Shown here one piece after another: positions 38,684-49,994 of a DNA stretch of 64,000 bases. Under the pieces are notes generated by a model. That model was given only the letters and a program-made list of their open reading frames with translations. It made no database searches and was not told the origin of the DNA. A program made the position numbers and the translations under genes. Position 1 is the stretch's first letter. Each line of letters starts with the position of its first letter. Origin of the DNA: Echinometra lucunter (taxonomy: Eukaryota > Echinodermata > Echinoidea > Camarodonta > Echinometridae); the NCBI GenBank assembly GCA_029962745.1, contig CM057157.1, positions 30,234,719 through 30,298,718 of the forward strand. The letters are read 5' to 3'.

Positions 38684-39844
38684 TCGGTTGAAAGTGGCAT
38701 TTTTGTCCATCCGTGACGGTGACCATTTTATGCATGGATTCTAGTTAAGCAGATAACCAGGGCAACCACATTTTATCGAATTATATTTCAACTTATTCAG
38801 TGATGCCTTTTTCACAATAGTAACATTAAAAAAAAAAGCTCAACACATTTTATGAATTATTTTTCACAGGCCTCAAAATTTTCAAAATTTGTCAAATTTT
38901 CGTCCGTGACAAACCTATCATACAAGCTTTTGTAACGTCTGTATTCCTTGTACAACTTCTCTTCTTAAACAAAGCCAAATTTTCACACATACATTAACTT
39001 CTTAATTTTCAACAAAAATTCGTGACCATACTGCCAAAGTACCTCCGTGGTGCGTTATTTTAATGACCCTGTTTCAACTCGTCCTGAGAAACATGTAGTA
39101 GTTTAACCGTTGATTTTCTCTTCTTATCCAATTATCTTGACTCGCGTTCGATGACGTCATTCATTGTCATCGTAGCTGGAACTTGCCACCTAGTCTCTTC
39201 ATCCATCCATTCTTTAAAAAAAGAGAAGAAAATCAGAAAGTTTCACTTTGCAAAGAAGTTACAGAAACCCTGTCGTCTAAAATGGAACGCATGAGCATTT
39301 GGAATGCACGAGTGTTGTGAAACACTGTTTCTAAACAGAGACAAAACAACGAACAAAGAAACATAAACAGCAGGAGGTCTCCAATTCATGTCGGCGAATC
39401 GGGGGAGGGGGGGGGGGCGGAGATATTGCTGCGATATCGTTAAAGGGGAAAAACTGACCTAACTGATCTTGTCCTGTACCAGATTGACAGACAAGCTCAT
39501 ATTGCCTTTACAAACCCCCATGAAAAAATCATAACATGTATTCTTCATAACAATCTACAACCTTGATTAACACGACATTTCAGTTGATTACAGATTTCAT
39601 AATATCGTAGAGCGTAATTTATGTCCCAAAATCAAATTCTATGACTTTCAGTTTGGGAGAATATGCCACCGTTTTCGCCTTGATATTATTGCTGAAATTG
39701 TATTTGCAATGCTTGCCATGAAATTGAATCATAAACCTTCCTCTACCAGTCAGGTTAAGTTTTTATTAAAGATAATAAGTAACCTGGCGAACATTTCTTA
39801 AGAAATATATTTTGAAAAAAAAAACAAATATTGACCCTGACCCT

Positions 39845-40080
39845 TGAGGTGTTGTGGCAAAGTTGGTATAAGAGCGGGTGATCTTAAAGGGATCGTGGGT
39901 TCGATTCCCACCGATTTCTGGCTCCTTATGTCCTTCAGCAAGACATTTAATCTTTGCTTCACTTTACCCAGGTGTATAAATGGGTACCTGGTCCTGCTTG
40001 AATAATTATAATAATGCATTGTAAGAGACTTGAGCACCGCTTAAAGTGGCATACCAATTCTGTGGGAACACATTAGGGTG
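39845..40080 (+). mobile_element. tRNA-derived SINE, second family
   Basis: Pol III A box TGGCAAAGTTGG (about 39855-39866) and B box GGTTCGATTCC (about 39898-39908) have the spacing of a tRNA gene. They are followed by a conserved body with AGCAAGACATTTAATCTTTG and GGTGTATAAATGGGTACCTG. The acceptor stem cannot be closed, so it is a SINE rather than a tRNA gene. Confidence 0.7.
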
Positions 40081-40218
40081 AGGGCGTTGAAGATTTTGTA
40101 GAAAAAGGGGAACAGCCCAAAAGTTCACAGCAATGAAAAAACTTTTGTTTGCCATTTGGTCAGTACGTCATTTGACTTTCAAGGGGACCGGTTAACTCTC
40201 TACCGTTTAGCTTTCATG

Positions 40219-40377
40219 TCAATCATCAAAAACTGACTTTAAGTATACTAATTGTTGGCTATTTACCATGTCATCAATGAGTTGTCTGGGATACCACACA
40301 CCACCATCTCGGGCTACACACTCAGAGGTTAGGCGCCCTCTATCACCGGGTATCAGGACAGGATTTGATTCATCCAC
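40219..40377 (-). CDS. LDH2-family oxidoreductase exon 8 (terminal)
   Basis: Acceptor CGTCAG|GTGGA, phase 0. Encodes VLIPGDRGRLTSECVARDGG and on to LIDDMVNSQQ..., ending in TGA at 40219-40221. ATG|GTAAAT inside (near 40267) could be a donor to a further exon, but the total length is already normal for the family, so read-through to this stop is preferred. Confidence 0.75.
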   Translation of the reverse strand: MDESNPVLIPGDRGRLTSECVARDGGVWYPRQLIDDMVNSQQLVYLKSVFDD

Positions 40378-42958
40378 CTGACGACAAATTAAGTGATAGA
40401 AAAAACTCATCTCTTTGAAACCCTTCTCTTTGATCAAATCTATCAAATAGCGATAGGATTTAAGTGTCCTGTCACATTCAGCTCGCGCTCCTATATACTG
40501 ATGACCCTCGATGCACAAGGAGACGATGGAAAGAAAATAAGAAACAGAAGAAAAAGACAATAAAAAAGCACGGTTTGATTCTTAAGTGATTTTTTTTCAA
40601 AAGTTGGGCATATGTTTGTTTTTTCGATACGCAGTGTATGATGATGGGTCCTGTGAAATCTAAGATAATCCAAAGTAAAAAAAAAAAAAAAAAGGACGAA
40701 GATTTATATATCATCATCGAATCGTTTTGATAGTAATCAATAAAAAACGATGCTATTTCAGAAAGTATTTCTTTATGACTCACTTTAATGTTCGGTTTAA
40801 ACAATCATGTAAGTTTAAGATTACCTTTGAATTATTTCCATTTTTCAAATTTCGATTTGTTTTTGTTTTTCAAATGTTCTATTGTTTAAATTGTAAAATT
40901 GTGTTTCAACTTCTTCTTATTCTGATAGGTTTTTCTATATTATGTAAATAGACTGATTTAGTGCCAATGGTTATTTACTATGGATTAATTTTCTGTAATT
41001 TTACATTCGATTATTTATATTATGTGGACAGGGCTGTAGAGGAAAGCAGTTCTGTAACTAACAATGCTACCCTGTGTAAATAAAACTGCAATAAATAAAT
41101 CAAATAAATAAGCTGGATCACTTCAAACAATGAAGAATGGGAACACATTACTGAATGCTACTTATAAAAGGATTTGAGATGCGAGTACACCTGCCTGTAG
41201 CTTGATATACATCAGCCTAAACTTGAAGCGCATTTCGACAATGCTTTTTAAAAGCCCAGTGCTCGGTCATCCGTGACATATGAATATGGTATCTTTGAAC
41301 AGAAAAACTAGTAACTCTTCAATATGCATGTACTTTCAAGGGAACATTTATTGTGACTTGTTAAACAAAAGCGTTCAAAGTTGGGTATACCTTTTTATAA
41401 GCGCTGTAACCCGGCGATAACGGTTTTGTTTGCCATTCGAGGACTTGTTAGGAGTTCAAGTGACCGTTGGCCCACTTTTTTATTTTTATCTCGAAGGCTA
41501 TCGCACTCTTATCATTTTAAAAGCAAATATGATATTCTGGAGTACTGCGTGCCTTTACCTCACAAATCTATGCTATCTTTCAAATCAAACAAATATCACT
41601 TACGGGTTCAAGATGACGGCAGTAATCGAGCAAATATTGCAGTCTACCTGAGAATCCTTCACCAAAATGAGTTGGATCTATGGCGATGAAAGTCTGACCC
41701 TGTATATACAAATCCAAACATATATGTTAAATGGCGTATTCAGATATCATTAATGAATGGGTGGGGGAGGAGAAGGGGGGGGGGTAATCGGTGCCCTGTA
41801 AAGTCATTGCAAGTTCTGCGGCCAATTTTCTTGAGTCTTCAAACTAAATAACGGGGGTAAAGAACAATGGAAATGTAAAATAGTTAAATTTGACTTTGTT
41901 CTGCGAATTCAGAATTTCCAGGGAAAAGTTGTCTTTCTTTCGGACATGAGATTGTGTAGAATCAGAATATACCCTATATTCCTGAAGACATTTTCAAACT
42001 TTAAAAAGTCATTGCAACAACAGCAACAACACCAACACCAACCATTGCAGCGGCGAAAACAACAATAGGCCTACACTCTGATTTCTGAAGGGTCAAATTT
42101 GACTCGGAATGGCGTCAGCTTGGAGTGAACTCTATTCCGATCAGATACTCAAGATTTCCGAATTAATTTGACTCAGGGAATGGTATGGCGTCACTGAGAA
42201 TCGACTCAATTCGAGTTAAATCAATTCGGAAATACATGTATGAGTCATTTTAATTCAGACTCCCAGCTGACTAAATTCCGAGTCAAATTTGACTCCGTAG
42301 AAATAAGAGTGTAGGGAAGTTCTACACCAAGCTTTAAATCGAACATTCCAAACAAAGATTTTCATTTCCAGAAAGCCAAACTACGAGCTATTGCAAACTG
42401 TTACCAATTTCAGGAGAATTATAATCCCATCATAAAACGTCATTGTGGGCACAGAGATATACGAATATGTAGATCACGGGGAGCCGTGGAGAGTTTGAGG
42501 AGTTTCCCACCGGATAGCGCGACGGTATTATTGTTTGATGGCAGGTCTATTTGCAGTACAAGGGCCAGTTGACAATAGGATGAGTAAGCCAGTCATCTAC
42601 AGATTCCTTAACCAACTGTAAGTCCTAGTTTACCGTCGCCATCATCTTTAATTATAGCAGGTAAAAGTCAAAATGTCATCGGGGGTGCAGTTTCCGACCA
42701 GACCTTCTTACATACCGCTTATCTGGGAACATTATAGATGCCCGCCCCCTCCATTTTGCAGAAATCCGCCCATGCCCTCCCATGGCAATAGCTAGGCCCA
42801 CTTGTTTAATATTTTATCGTATACTCACGAAATCTTTGCCCAGGAACACTCCCGACTTGGTATCCTTACCTCCAATGTCCGATGGGAAGGCGGAACCAGC
42901 TAAAACACTGGTTAATACTTCTACCAGTAGTAGGAGACCGAAACCTTTATGACCCCCT

Positions 42959-43026
<68 letters not shown>

Positions 43027-46000
43027 GAGAGAGGGAGAGAGAGAGAGAGAGAGAGAGAGCGTGAGCGTGGGGGGGGGGGGGGGGAGTGAAGGGGGAGAGA
43101 ACGTGGGGGAGGGGGAGAAGTTAGTATTTCTTATTCCGGCACATGACCCTGATTTTCATCACTTTCATCACTTTCATCAGGTTGTACCGAAAAATCTATA
43201 TTTTCGATTTTGTAAGTAATGTCAGTGAAATAAATGAAACATATAAATAAACTAGTTTTGATAATTATGATATGTACATATACATGGGCTCAAATAAATG
43301 CATACGTGGCTCTGTGATGAAAGCAGTCTTTTAAAGGTTTGTAACACTGATTCTAAAAGTAGATTTGTTTAATTGAAGCAAGATGTATAATTACTGTAAT
43401 TTAGAATCTCTACTATCAGATGTATAGGTCTATAATATCACCATTGTACATAGCCTTGCAAGAGATGGCGGTAGTTTAATTTCTGAGAGCTCTGAGTGTC
43501 ACTACATAAATTTTAAAAAAAAGTGCATCTTTGCACCTTTTTCATGTAGGATGTATAAGACTCCACCCCAGAAGGTGCTGCCAGTGTTGCATTTAGGGTG
43601 CAAAATGAACCCTTTTCTTCTAAGTGTGTATCTCTGGTTTATAATAGCATTTCAAATAAAATATATACATATGTAAATTTGTACACGCCACCCCCACCCC
43701 TCTCTAAAAAGTGGAGCGATATATACCCCACCTCCGCGGGATTTACGCCAGTGGCATTCGATTTCTTACCGGTGTCTTGGCTGACCCCACCTAGAGGCAT
43801 GAGGGCTCCATTGTTTAGAATACTAGCGCCATCTACTGTTGGTTGACCATTCTCATCCACACCCCACCCTTCTGGTACAGAACCATCGCCACTTCTTGTA
43901 CTCTCTTGAACCTGAAGTTAAAACAGTGTTATGTAATACTGTAAGTATGTGCAATATCATGCAATATCACTTCATGTCACCCTTTCAGTCATTCACCTTT
44001 CCCCCACTCCCGTTATTATCTTCCCATTATCATCTTACTTCCAAACACTGACCACATGATATGACCACCCCAGAGTTAACTTCAAGGAACCCAAGTTCTA
44101 AGAACGATAACTCATAGGACCAGCCCCAGTCACCTACACTCTTCATTACCACTCCCCATAATACCATAGAAATCATGATAGACAGTTAACTATAGACCAA
44201 TCAGAAGTCACTAATCCAATACCTTTTTACTCCCAAAAACTTTCCCGAGAGTAGAGTTTCTCTTATCGAGAGGACTTGACTTTTAACCATCGACAGACAA
44301 ACATAATATATTTCTGTAATCTGTAACTCTGCTGAATATAACTGTACCGAGAGATGGAGAGTTTCTGAACTTTGTCAAATAAATACTTAGAGTTTGAACT
44401 GGAAATTAAACTTGTACCTCTCGTATCATTTAATGACTCCTCATCTAAGATCCGATCCCACAAACACGACAACAGAAACAAACAAATAAACAAAAATTGG
44501 AGGAAAATGAACAAGACCTACATACTTTGTATTTATCCTTGTAAAACCTAAAAGTTCGAATATGAGCCCTAAAGATTCCACAATGATTAATCCTCATGAT
44601 CATTACCATTCCCTCGGGGAGGATATAAAGCCATCAGTCCCTTGATTGCTTACCTTCAAACACAGTGCTTTAACTTTGGGAAAAAATAACCATAACAACC
44701 AACAAGGTAAATCCTGGCTACATGGATATAACGCTTATACCTGACAGTGACTTTGGTTGGTTACAGTTCGTTAATCCGAAGGTTCGTTACTCCGAAAATG
44801 AAAAAAAAAAAGAAAAAGAAAAAGAAAAAAAGGTTCGTTATTCCGAAGGTGAGTTAATCCCAAAACGAAATAAGGTTCGTTAGTCCGAAGGTTCGTTAAT
44901 CCCAAAACGAAATAAGGCTCGTTAGTTCGTTAGTTATTTCAGATTAGCGAACCTCATTTCATATTCGGACTATCGAACCTTCGGAATAACGAACCTTATT
45001 TCTTTTTTCGGATTAACGAACCTTCAGAATAACGAACCTTTTTTCCTTTTTTAGAATTAGCAAACCCTTCGGAATAAAACCATCGGAATAACGCCACAAA
45101 CGTTCGGATCAACGAACCCTTTTTCATTTTCGGACTAACGAACATCTAGGTATACGTATTTTGCGTGTTTCGGAATAACGAACCTTCGGAATAACGAACA
45201 TCACCCACTTTGGTTTGGTTCAATTTAACGCTTATACCAGACAAAAGATCTTTCGAGCTTGAAATGCAATTAAATATATTTTCTCCATTTCTTTTCCTAT
45301 TCTGATGGGAGACTGTAGGAGTAAAATGAACTTCTGTGAAGAGTGAATGGTCTAGGACCTGAGAGTTTCGAGACATGTTAAAGAGCAAATTGTGAAATGT
45401 TGGTGGGTGTTGCTGGTGTTTCACAGAGAGGGAGTTTTTCATAAGAAAATTGACAAAATTCTGGATAGAGGCAGTTCATTTTGAAATAATTTCTTGTTCT
45501 ATAGGCGGAGTTCATTTTTGTCATCAATCACCATTTGCGCTGTACGTTATCAATTCAGTTATATATTTGAATTATGATCTTGAAATATTACTATAGAGAT
45601 ATTTAACGGTTAACCCCAAGAGCGCCGGGTAAATCATTTTTAAAAATATTTTTATTTTTATTTATTTATCTATTTATTTATTTATTTATTCTGTTTTTTA
45701 TCTATTTATCTATTCTTTTTTTTTTTTTTTTTTGGGGGGGGGGGGGGTTGCACGAACTACCTGTATATAGGCCTACATATTATTTTTTCAGGTGGTTGGT
45801 ATACACCTTAAATTTTGGCGTTATCTGGGCCTATTGCAATTGTCATTTTGAAACGCCAAGTTTACTTATCATGTCCCAGATCGGTGCCTCAAGTATGCTC
45901 TGTTTTCACAAATTACGGATAGCAAAGTAGTCTTCTTTATGATCACACATACATGTAACAGCTCATATGATATGGGGCGCCAAGTGTTAACTGCGTTCTC

Positions 46001-49000
46001 GATCCAAAACTACAACATTTTGTGACAAAATTCACTCAAAACTATTAGTTACAGAATTCATGACCCTTCTTTATTTCATAACAACATAAGATCCCGTTAT
46101 AGAAATTCTGACATATTTTGTTACAAAATGACCTGTTTGATTCTTGGTCATGTATTCTGTAACAAAATTTTGTCACAAAATGGTATAGTTTTGGACGGAA
46201 AAACACATTTAACACTTGGCGCCCCATATGCAACAGATTTGAATTAAAGACTAACCTTTCGTATAGCGGTGACTGTCAATGCGGAATCAAAGAGGAGATA
46301 GTCTCCATTCAGACCCGGTGCAGCCAGACAAATCGGGTTGGTGCCCAAGACCCGGCCTATTGAACCAGGGACTACGGAGGCAGGCCATGTGTTAGAAAAA
46401 CACAGTCCCTGATAGAAGTGTAGATTAATGAATATTTTTACCTATTCCAGGAAACGCGATACAAGACTGATATAAATAGCCTACACGCTGAATGTATACA
46501 ATCTGTTGTAATTTTGTGGTTCCGAATATGCATTTTGCACATCGGGCATTATTTTTCCGAGTTTGGCCTCGGCGCCTGGGGGGCGGGGGTACTAGCCTTA
46601 TATGGCTTACGGGCCGCTCTATATTTAAAACATATATTTAAAACAAAAAAGCTCTAAATTAAATATGAACCACCCTGAGGCTTAAAAGTAACATTTCAAA
46701 GAATGATGTTGAAAATATTGAGAAAAGGGCTATAGGCCTATACTTACAATCATTCCTTGTCCACATGCTTGCATAGAATACCAGCCCAAAGATCCCAGAT
46801 GATTTGAACCTGATCAGAGATATAGTGTCGATTAGTTAGTTAGTTTGTTTGCTTTTATTTCCGAAAATCATATTGAAACAATAACACATATTAGCAAAAT
46901 CAATGACAAAATCAGTGATATAAAATAACAGAATGATTTTGGGGTCCAATGATAATATACATAAATAATAATGTAACACAACATTGAGGCTAGATTAGAA
47001 TACGGTACACTAAACTAAACTCAATTAAACTAAACCAAACTAATAATAAACGTTAAAAATCTATGCAGATATCCCGACCCAGCCTTACACTAACATAGCA
47101 AATGCGACCCATCCTTTTCACCCATCCAGCTCACCAATAACCTACTGAAGGATATGGTATCTAGTTCACTAATTATGTTTTCAGCAGGAGCCAACAGAGA
47201 AGTAGGATTCAAATATCAAAAGAATCAAAGTATTCATGAACAAACTTAGTGTGCCTAACTGACGGAGTTTAAGAGGCAATGCATTGTATAACACGGATCC
47301 ACGATATAGAAATGTACGTTACACTGATTGGTTCTTGGTTTCGAAAGCTTTGAATTATCATTAGATCTTAGCCCATAACACTTTTCTTTAAAAACAAAAT
47401 TATCACTCTTATATATTTCATTTTAGCAACATTTGTAAATCACTGGTATTGAATAAGAAATGAAGGTCTTGTTTGCAGAAACCGATAAATCCATTTTTTG
47501 TCATATTGAGATATTTGCAATTAAAGAAATATAAAAAGATTAATAGGAAAATTTATGCTACTTTTGACCATCAATTTTTAAAAATTACCTTGATAAATTA
47601 CGCAACAAGCAATATATCATTTAAAAAGTATTGTTTTGTATTATTATGACAATGAACTTACTTTAAAATGGTCAAAAATGATGTTTATAAACTACTTTTG
47701 AATTTATGGGGGCGGGCAACTTCCCCAACCACCCCCCCCCCCCCTCAATCAGTACACCTGTGAAAGGGCTGACACCGTTATAAATTATACTTGAACGTTG
47801 ATTGTATCATTGATATTTTGAAAACAAAATTAGAATGAAAAAAAACTGGAGAAATTTGAATCTGAAAATCTAAAATTCGACAAGTGACACGGGGTATAAG
47901 TGCAATGATTATAGTCACAAATGAGAGCAGATCTCATCTTGCACCCTTCCTAGGGGTGGGATTCTTTTCTGACAGCTCATTTCTTTGAAGACCTCATAAA
48001 ACATAGTGTGATATTTTTGGCCAAAGCTCACGAGACCGAAAACCCACGAGACCGATGGTAAAGAAAATGGTTACAGTTCGTTATTCCGAAGGTTCGTTTA
48101 TTCCGAAGATTCGTTATTCTGAAGGTTCGTTATCCGAAGGTTAGTTATTCCGACAGTTCGTTGGTTCGAAAACGAAAAAAGGGTTCGTTATTCCGAAGGT
48201 TCATTAATCCGAAAACGAAATAAGGTTCTTTAGTCCGAAAATGAAATAAAGTTCGTTATTCCGAAGGTTCGTTAGTCCGAAAATGAAATAGGGTTCGTTA
48301 GTTCGTTAGTTATTTTTGGACTAACGAACCCTATTTCATTTTCGGATTAACGAACCTTCGGAATAACGAACATCACCCAAGAAAATGGACATCCTACGAC
48401 AGTCCACGAGACCTGCATCATGCTCCAGCAGACTTTTTGACAGCTTGTACATCCCCTGGGTTCACATGACTGACCTTGTCAAGGTTGTGTTTGGACTGCT
48501 AATCCATTGGACTGGCGGTCTCCTGGGTTGCCAGTCTCGTGGGCTATTTGGTCTAGTGTGCGTCGGTCTCTATAGAGCTGCCGCTTTCGTGGGCTATCAG
48601 CATGGTGGGTAGTCGGTCTCGAGAGCTGCCGCTCTCGTTGGTCATCAGGGTCGGCATGTGGAGCAGTCGGTCTCGAAAGCTGCCGCTCGTGTCATTAGGG
48701 TGAGCAGTCGGTCTACTTAGATGGTAATGAATGTCAATGATTGAAGAAGAAATAAGTAAAAAAAAAAATAAATTAATACTTCCGTGAAAGAAAATGCATT
48801 GGAGTATCAGCAGGAAACCATCAATGCTGTACTTGGTTATCTCGATATGATTACATACCTTTGGCGGTTACACACCCGATGCCATTACTAGCTGCTTTTT
48901 CTATCGCTGTCTTGATAGAGAAAGACCCCACGACAGCCCCCAAACATCCATCACCATCTACCCAAGCGGATCCCGGGGTCTCACGGAGAATCACCGGCTC

Positions 49001-49901
49001 AGAGTCCACTATAGTACCAGCAGATATGTTCGTCAATATCATATCTGGAAAAATCATAAGTCATCAATTATCAAACGTGGTTCTAATCAGGTGCCTAAAC
49101 AAATATTAGTCAGCGGCTAAACTTAAGTCAATATTTTTTAATAGACAATATTCGTTATTTAATTCACTGATGAGTATGCAGGTGATATTTCTACGATAAT
49201 GAAATAGGTCAGTAATGAAGTATTTGCCCGAATCATGTATAGAAAATAAATATACACTCTAAAAAATATTGCATAAAAATGTGCCATGAGGGTGATTATG
49301 TGTCCAATCAACTTTGGGCATTTCTTTTGGGCATTTCTTTTTATCCAATTTGATGGAAATTTTGCCCAATCTAAAGTAATTACTGCTTATTTTCAGCCTA
49401 ACTGGACAATATGCTTCCCACATTGGGTAAAAACATTGCCCAAAGTTGGTCATGTTGGTTGGACATATAATTACCCTCTTGGAGGTTAAAATTTTGCCCA
49501 ATATTTTTTACAGTGTATTTTTATTGGATTAAAAGTAGAAATAAGTCATTATACCATCATAATCTTAATGGACAGTTGTTATTGCTGTCTGTATTTTAGT
49601 TCGGACATCAAGTTTCACCCTTTTACGAAACATAACGATAAAAAACGATAGAAGAGCTCAACAGATTCAGTGTTTCAGTAATACTAGTTGGTCTAGTTTG
49701 TTTGTTTGTGTTTTTTTTTTTATGGCAATCCATTACCACAACCTGACCACAACTATCACAGTCATTGAATTTTTGGACTGCATGTGGTTTGTAATAGGCC
49801 TAGTATTTTTCAAATTTGTAGAGCACACCATGAATGAGGGTGTGGGTGACTCCCACTCTTACAGTGGCACATTAAGGCTTGCTCAGATAAAAAACAACAA
49901 C

Positions 49902-49994
<93 letters not shown>

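Larger units (their letters stand above)
33783..40218. other. Intergenic region between converging genes
   Basis: 3' UTR of the receptor gene on the left and of the oxidoreductase on the right. Contains a candidate poly(A) signal, two related MITEs (35690-35955, 37442-37705), a degenerate tandem array (36000-36410), ATTT tract near 37970-37988, a palindromic element (38518-38683) and a tRNA-type SINE (39845-40080). The rest is AT-rich with no recognisable gene. On the minus strand TTTATT at 39762-39767 could serve as a poly(A) signal for the oxidoreductase. Confidence 0.6.
40378..42828 (-). other. Oxidoreductase introns 6 and 7 (around exon 7): repeats
   Basis: Excluding exon 7. The stretch around 41025-41110 (TAACTAACAATGCTACCCTGTGTAAATAAAA then AAATA repeats) is shared with 60005-60070 and looks like the 3' end of a retrotransposon. 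An inverted-repeat MITE lies at 42071-42314. Poly-G occurs near 41777-41785. Confidence 0.5.
46810..48858 (-). other. Oxidoreductase intron 2 with repeats
   Basis: Contains a non-LTR retrotransposon fragment (47180-47350), poly-C near 47727-47744, a foldback element (48071-48378), and a stretch around 48040-48710 with repeated TCGGTCTC/CTGCCGCTCTCGTGGGC phrases. No exon seen; phases 1/1. Confidence 0.55.

Noticed and set aside
39850..39925. A possible tRNA gene with A and B boxes
   Set aside because: No closing acceptor stem or convincing anticodon arm, and a conserved tRNA-unrelated body follows, so it is a SINE.
40219..40268. ATG|GTAAAT as a donor leading to a ninth oxidoreductase exon
   Set aside because: Read-through gives a normal family length with a stop 50 bp later, and no matching exon is visible downstream; kept only as a lesser alternative.
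42882..43064. Frame ending in an Arg-Glu repeat
   Set aside because: Its first part is antisense to oxidoreductase exon 6 and the rest is the GA microsatellite.
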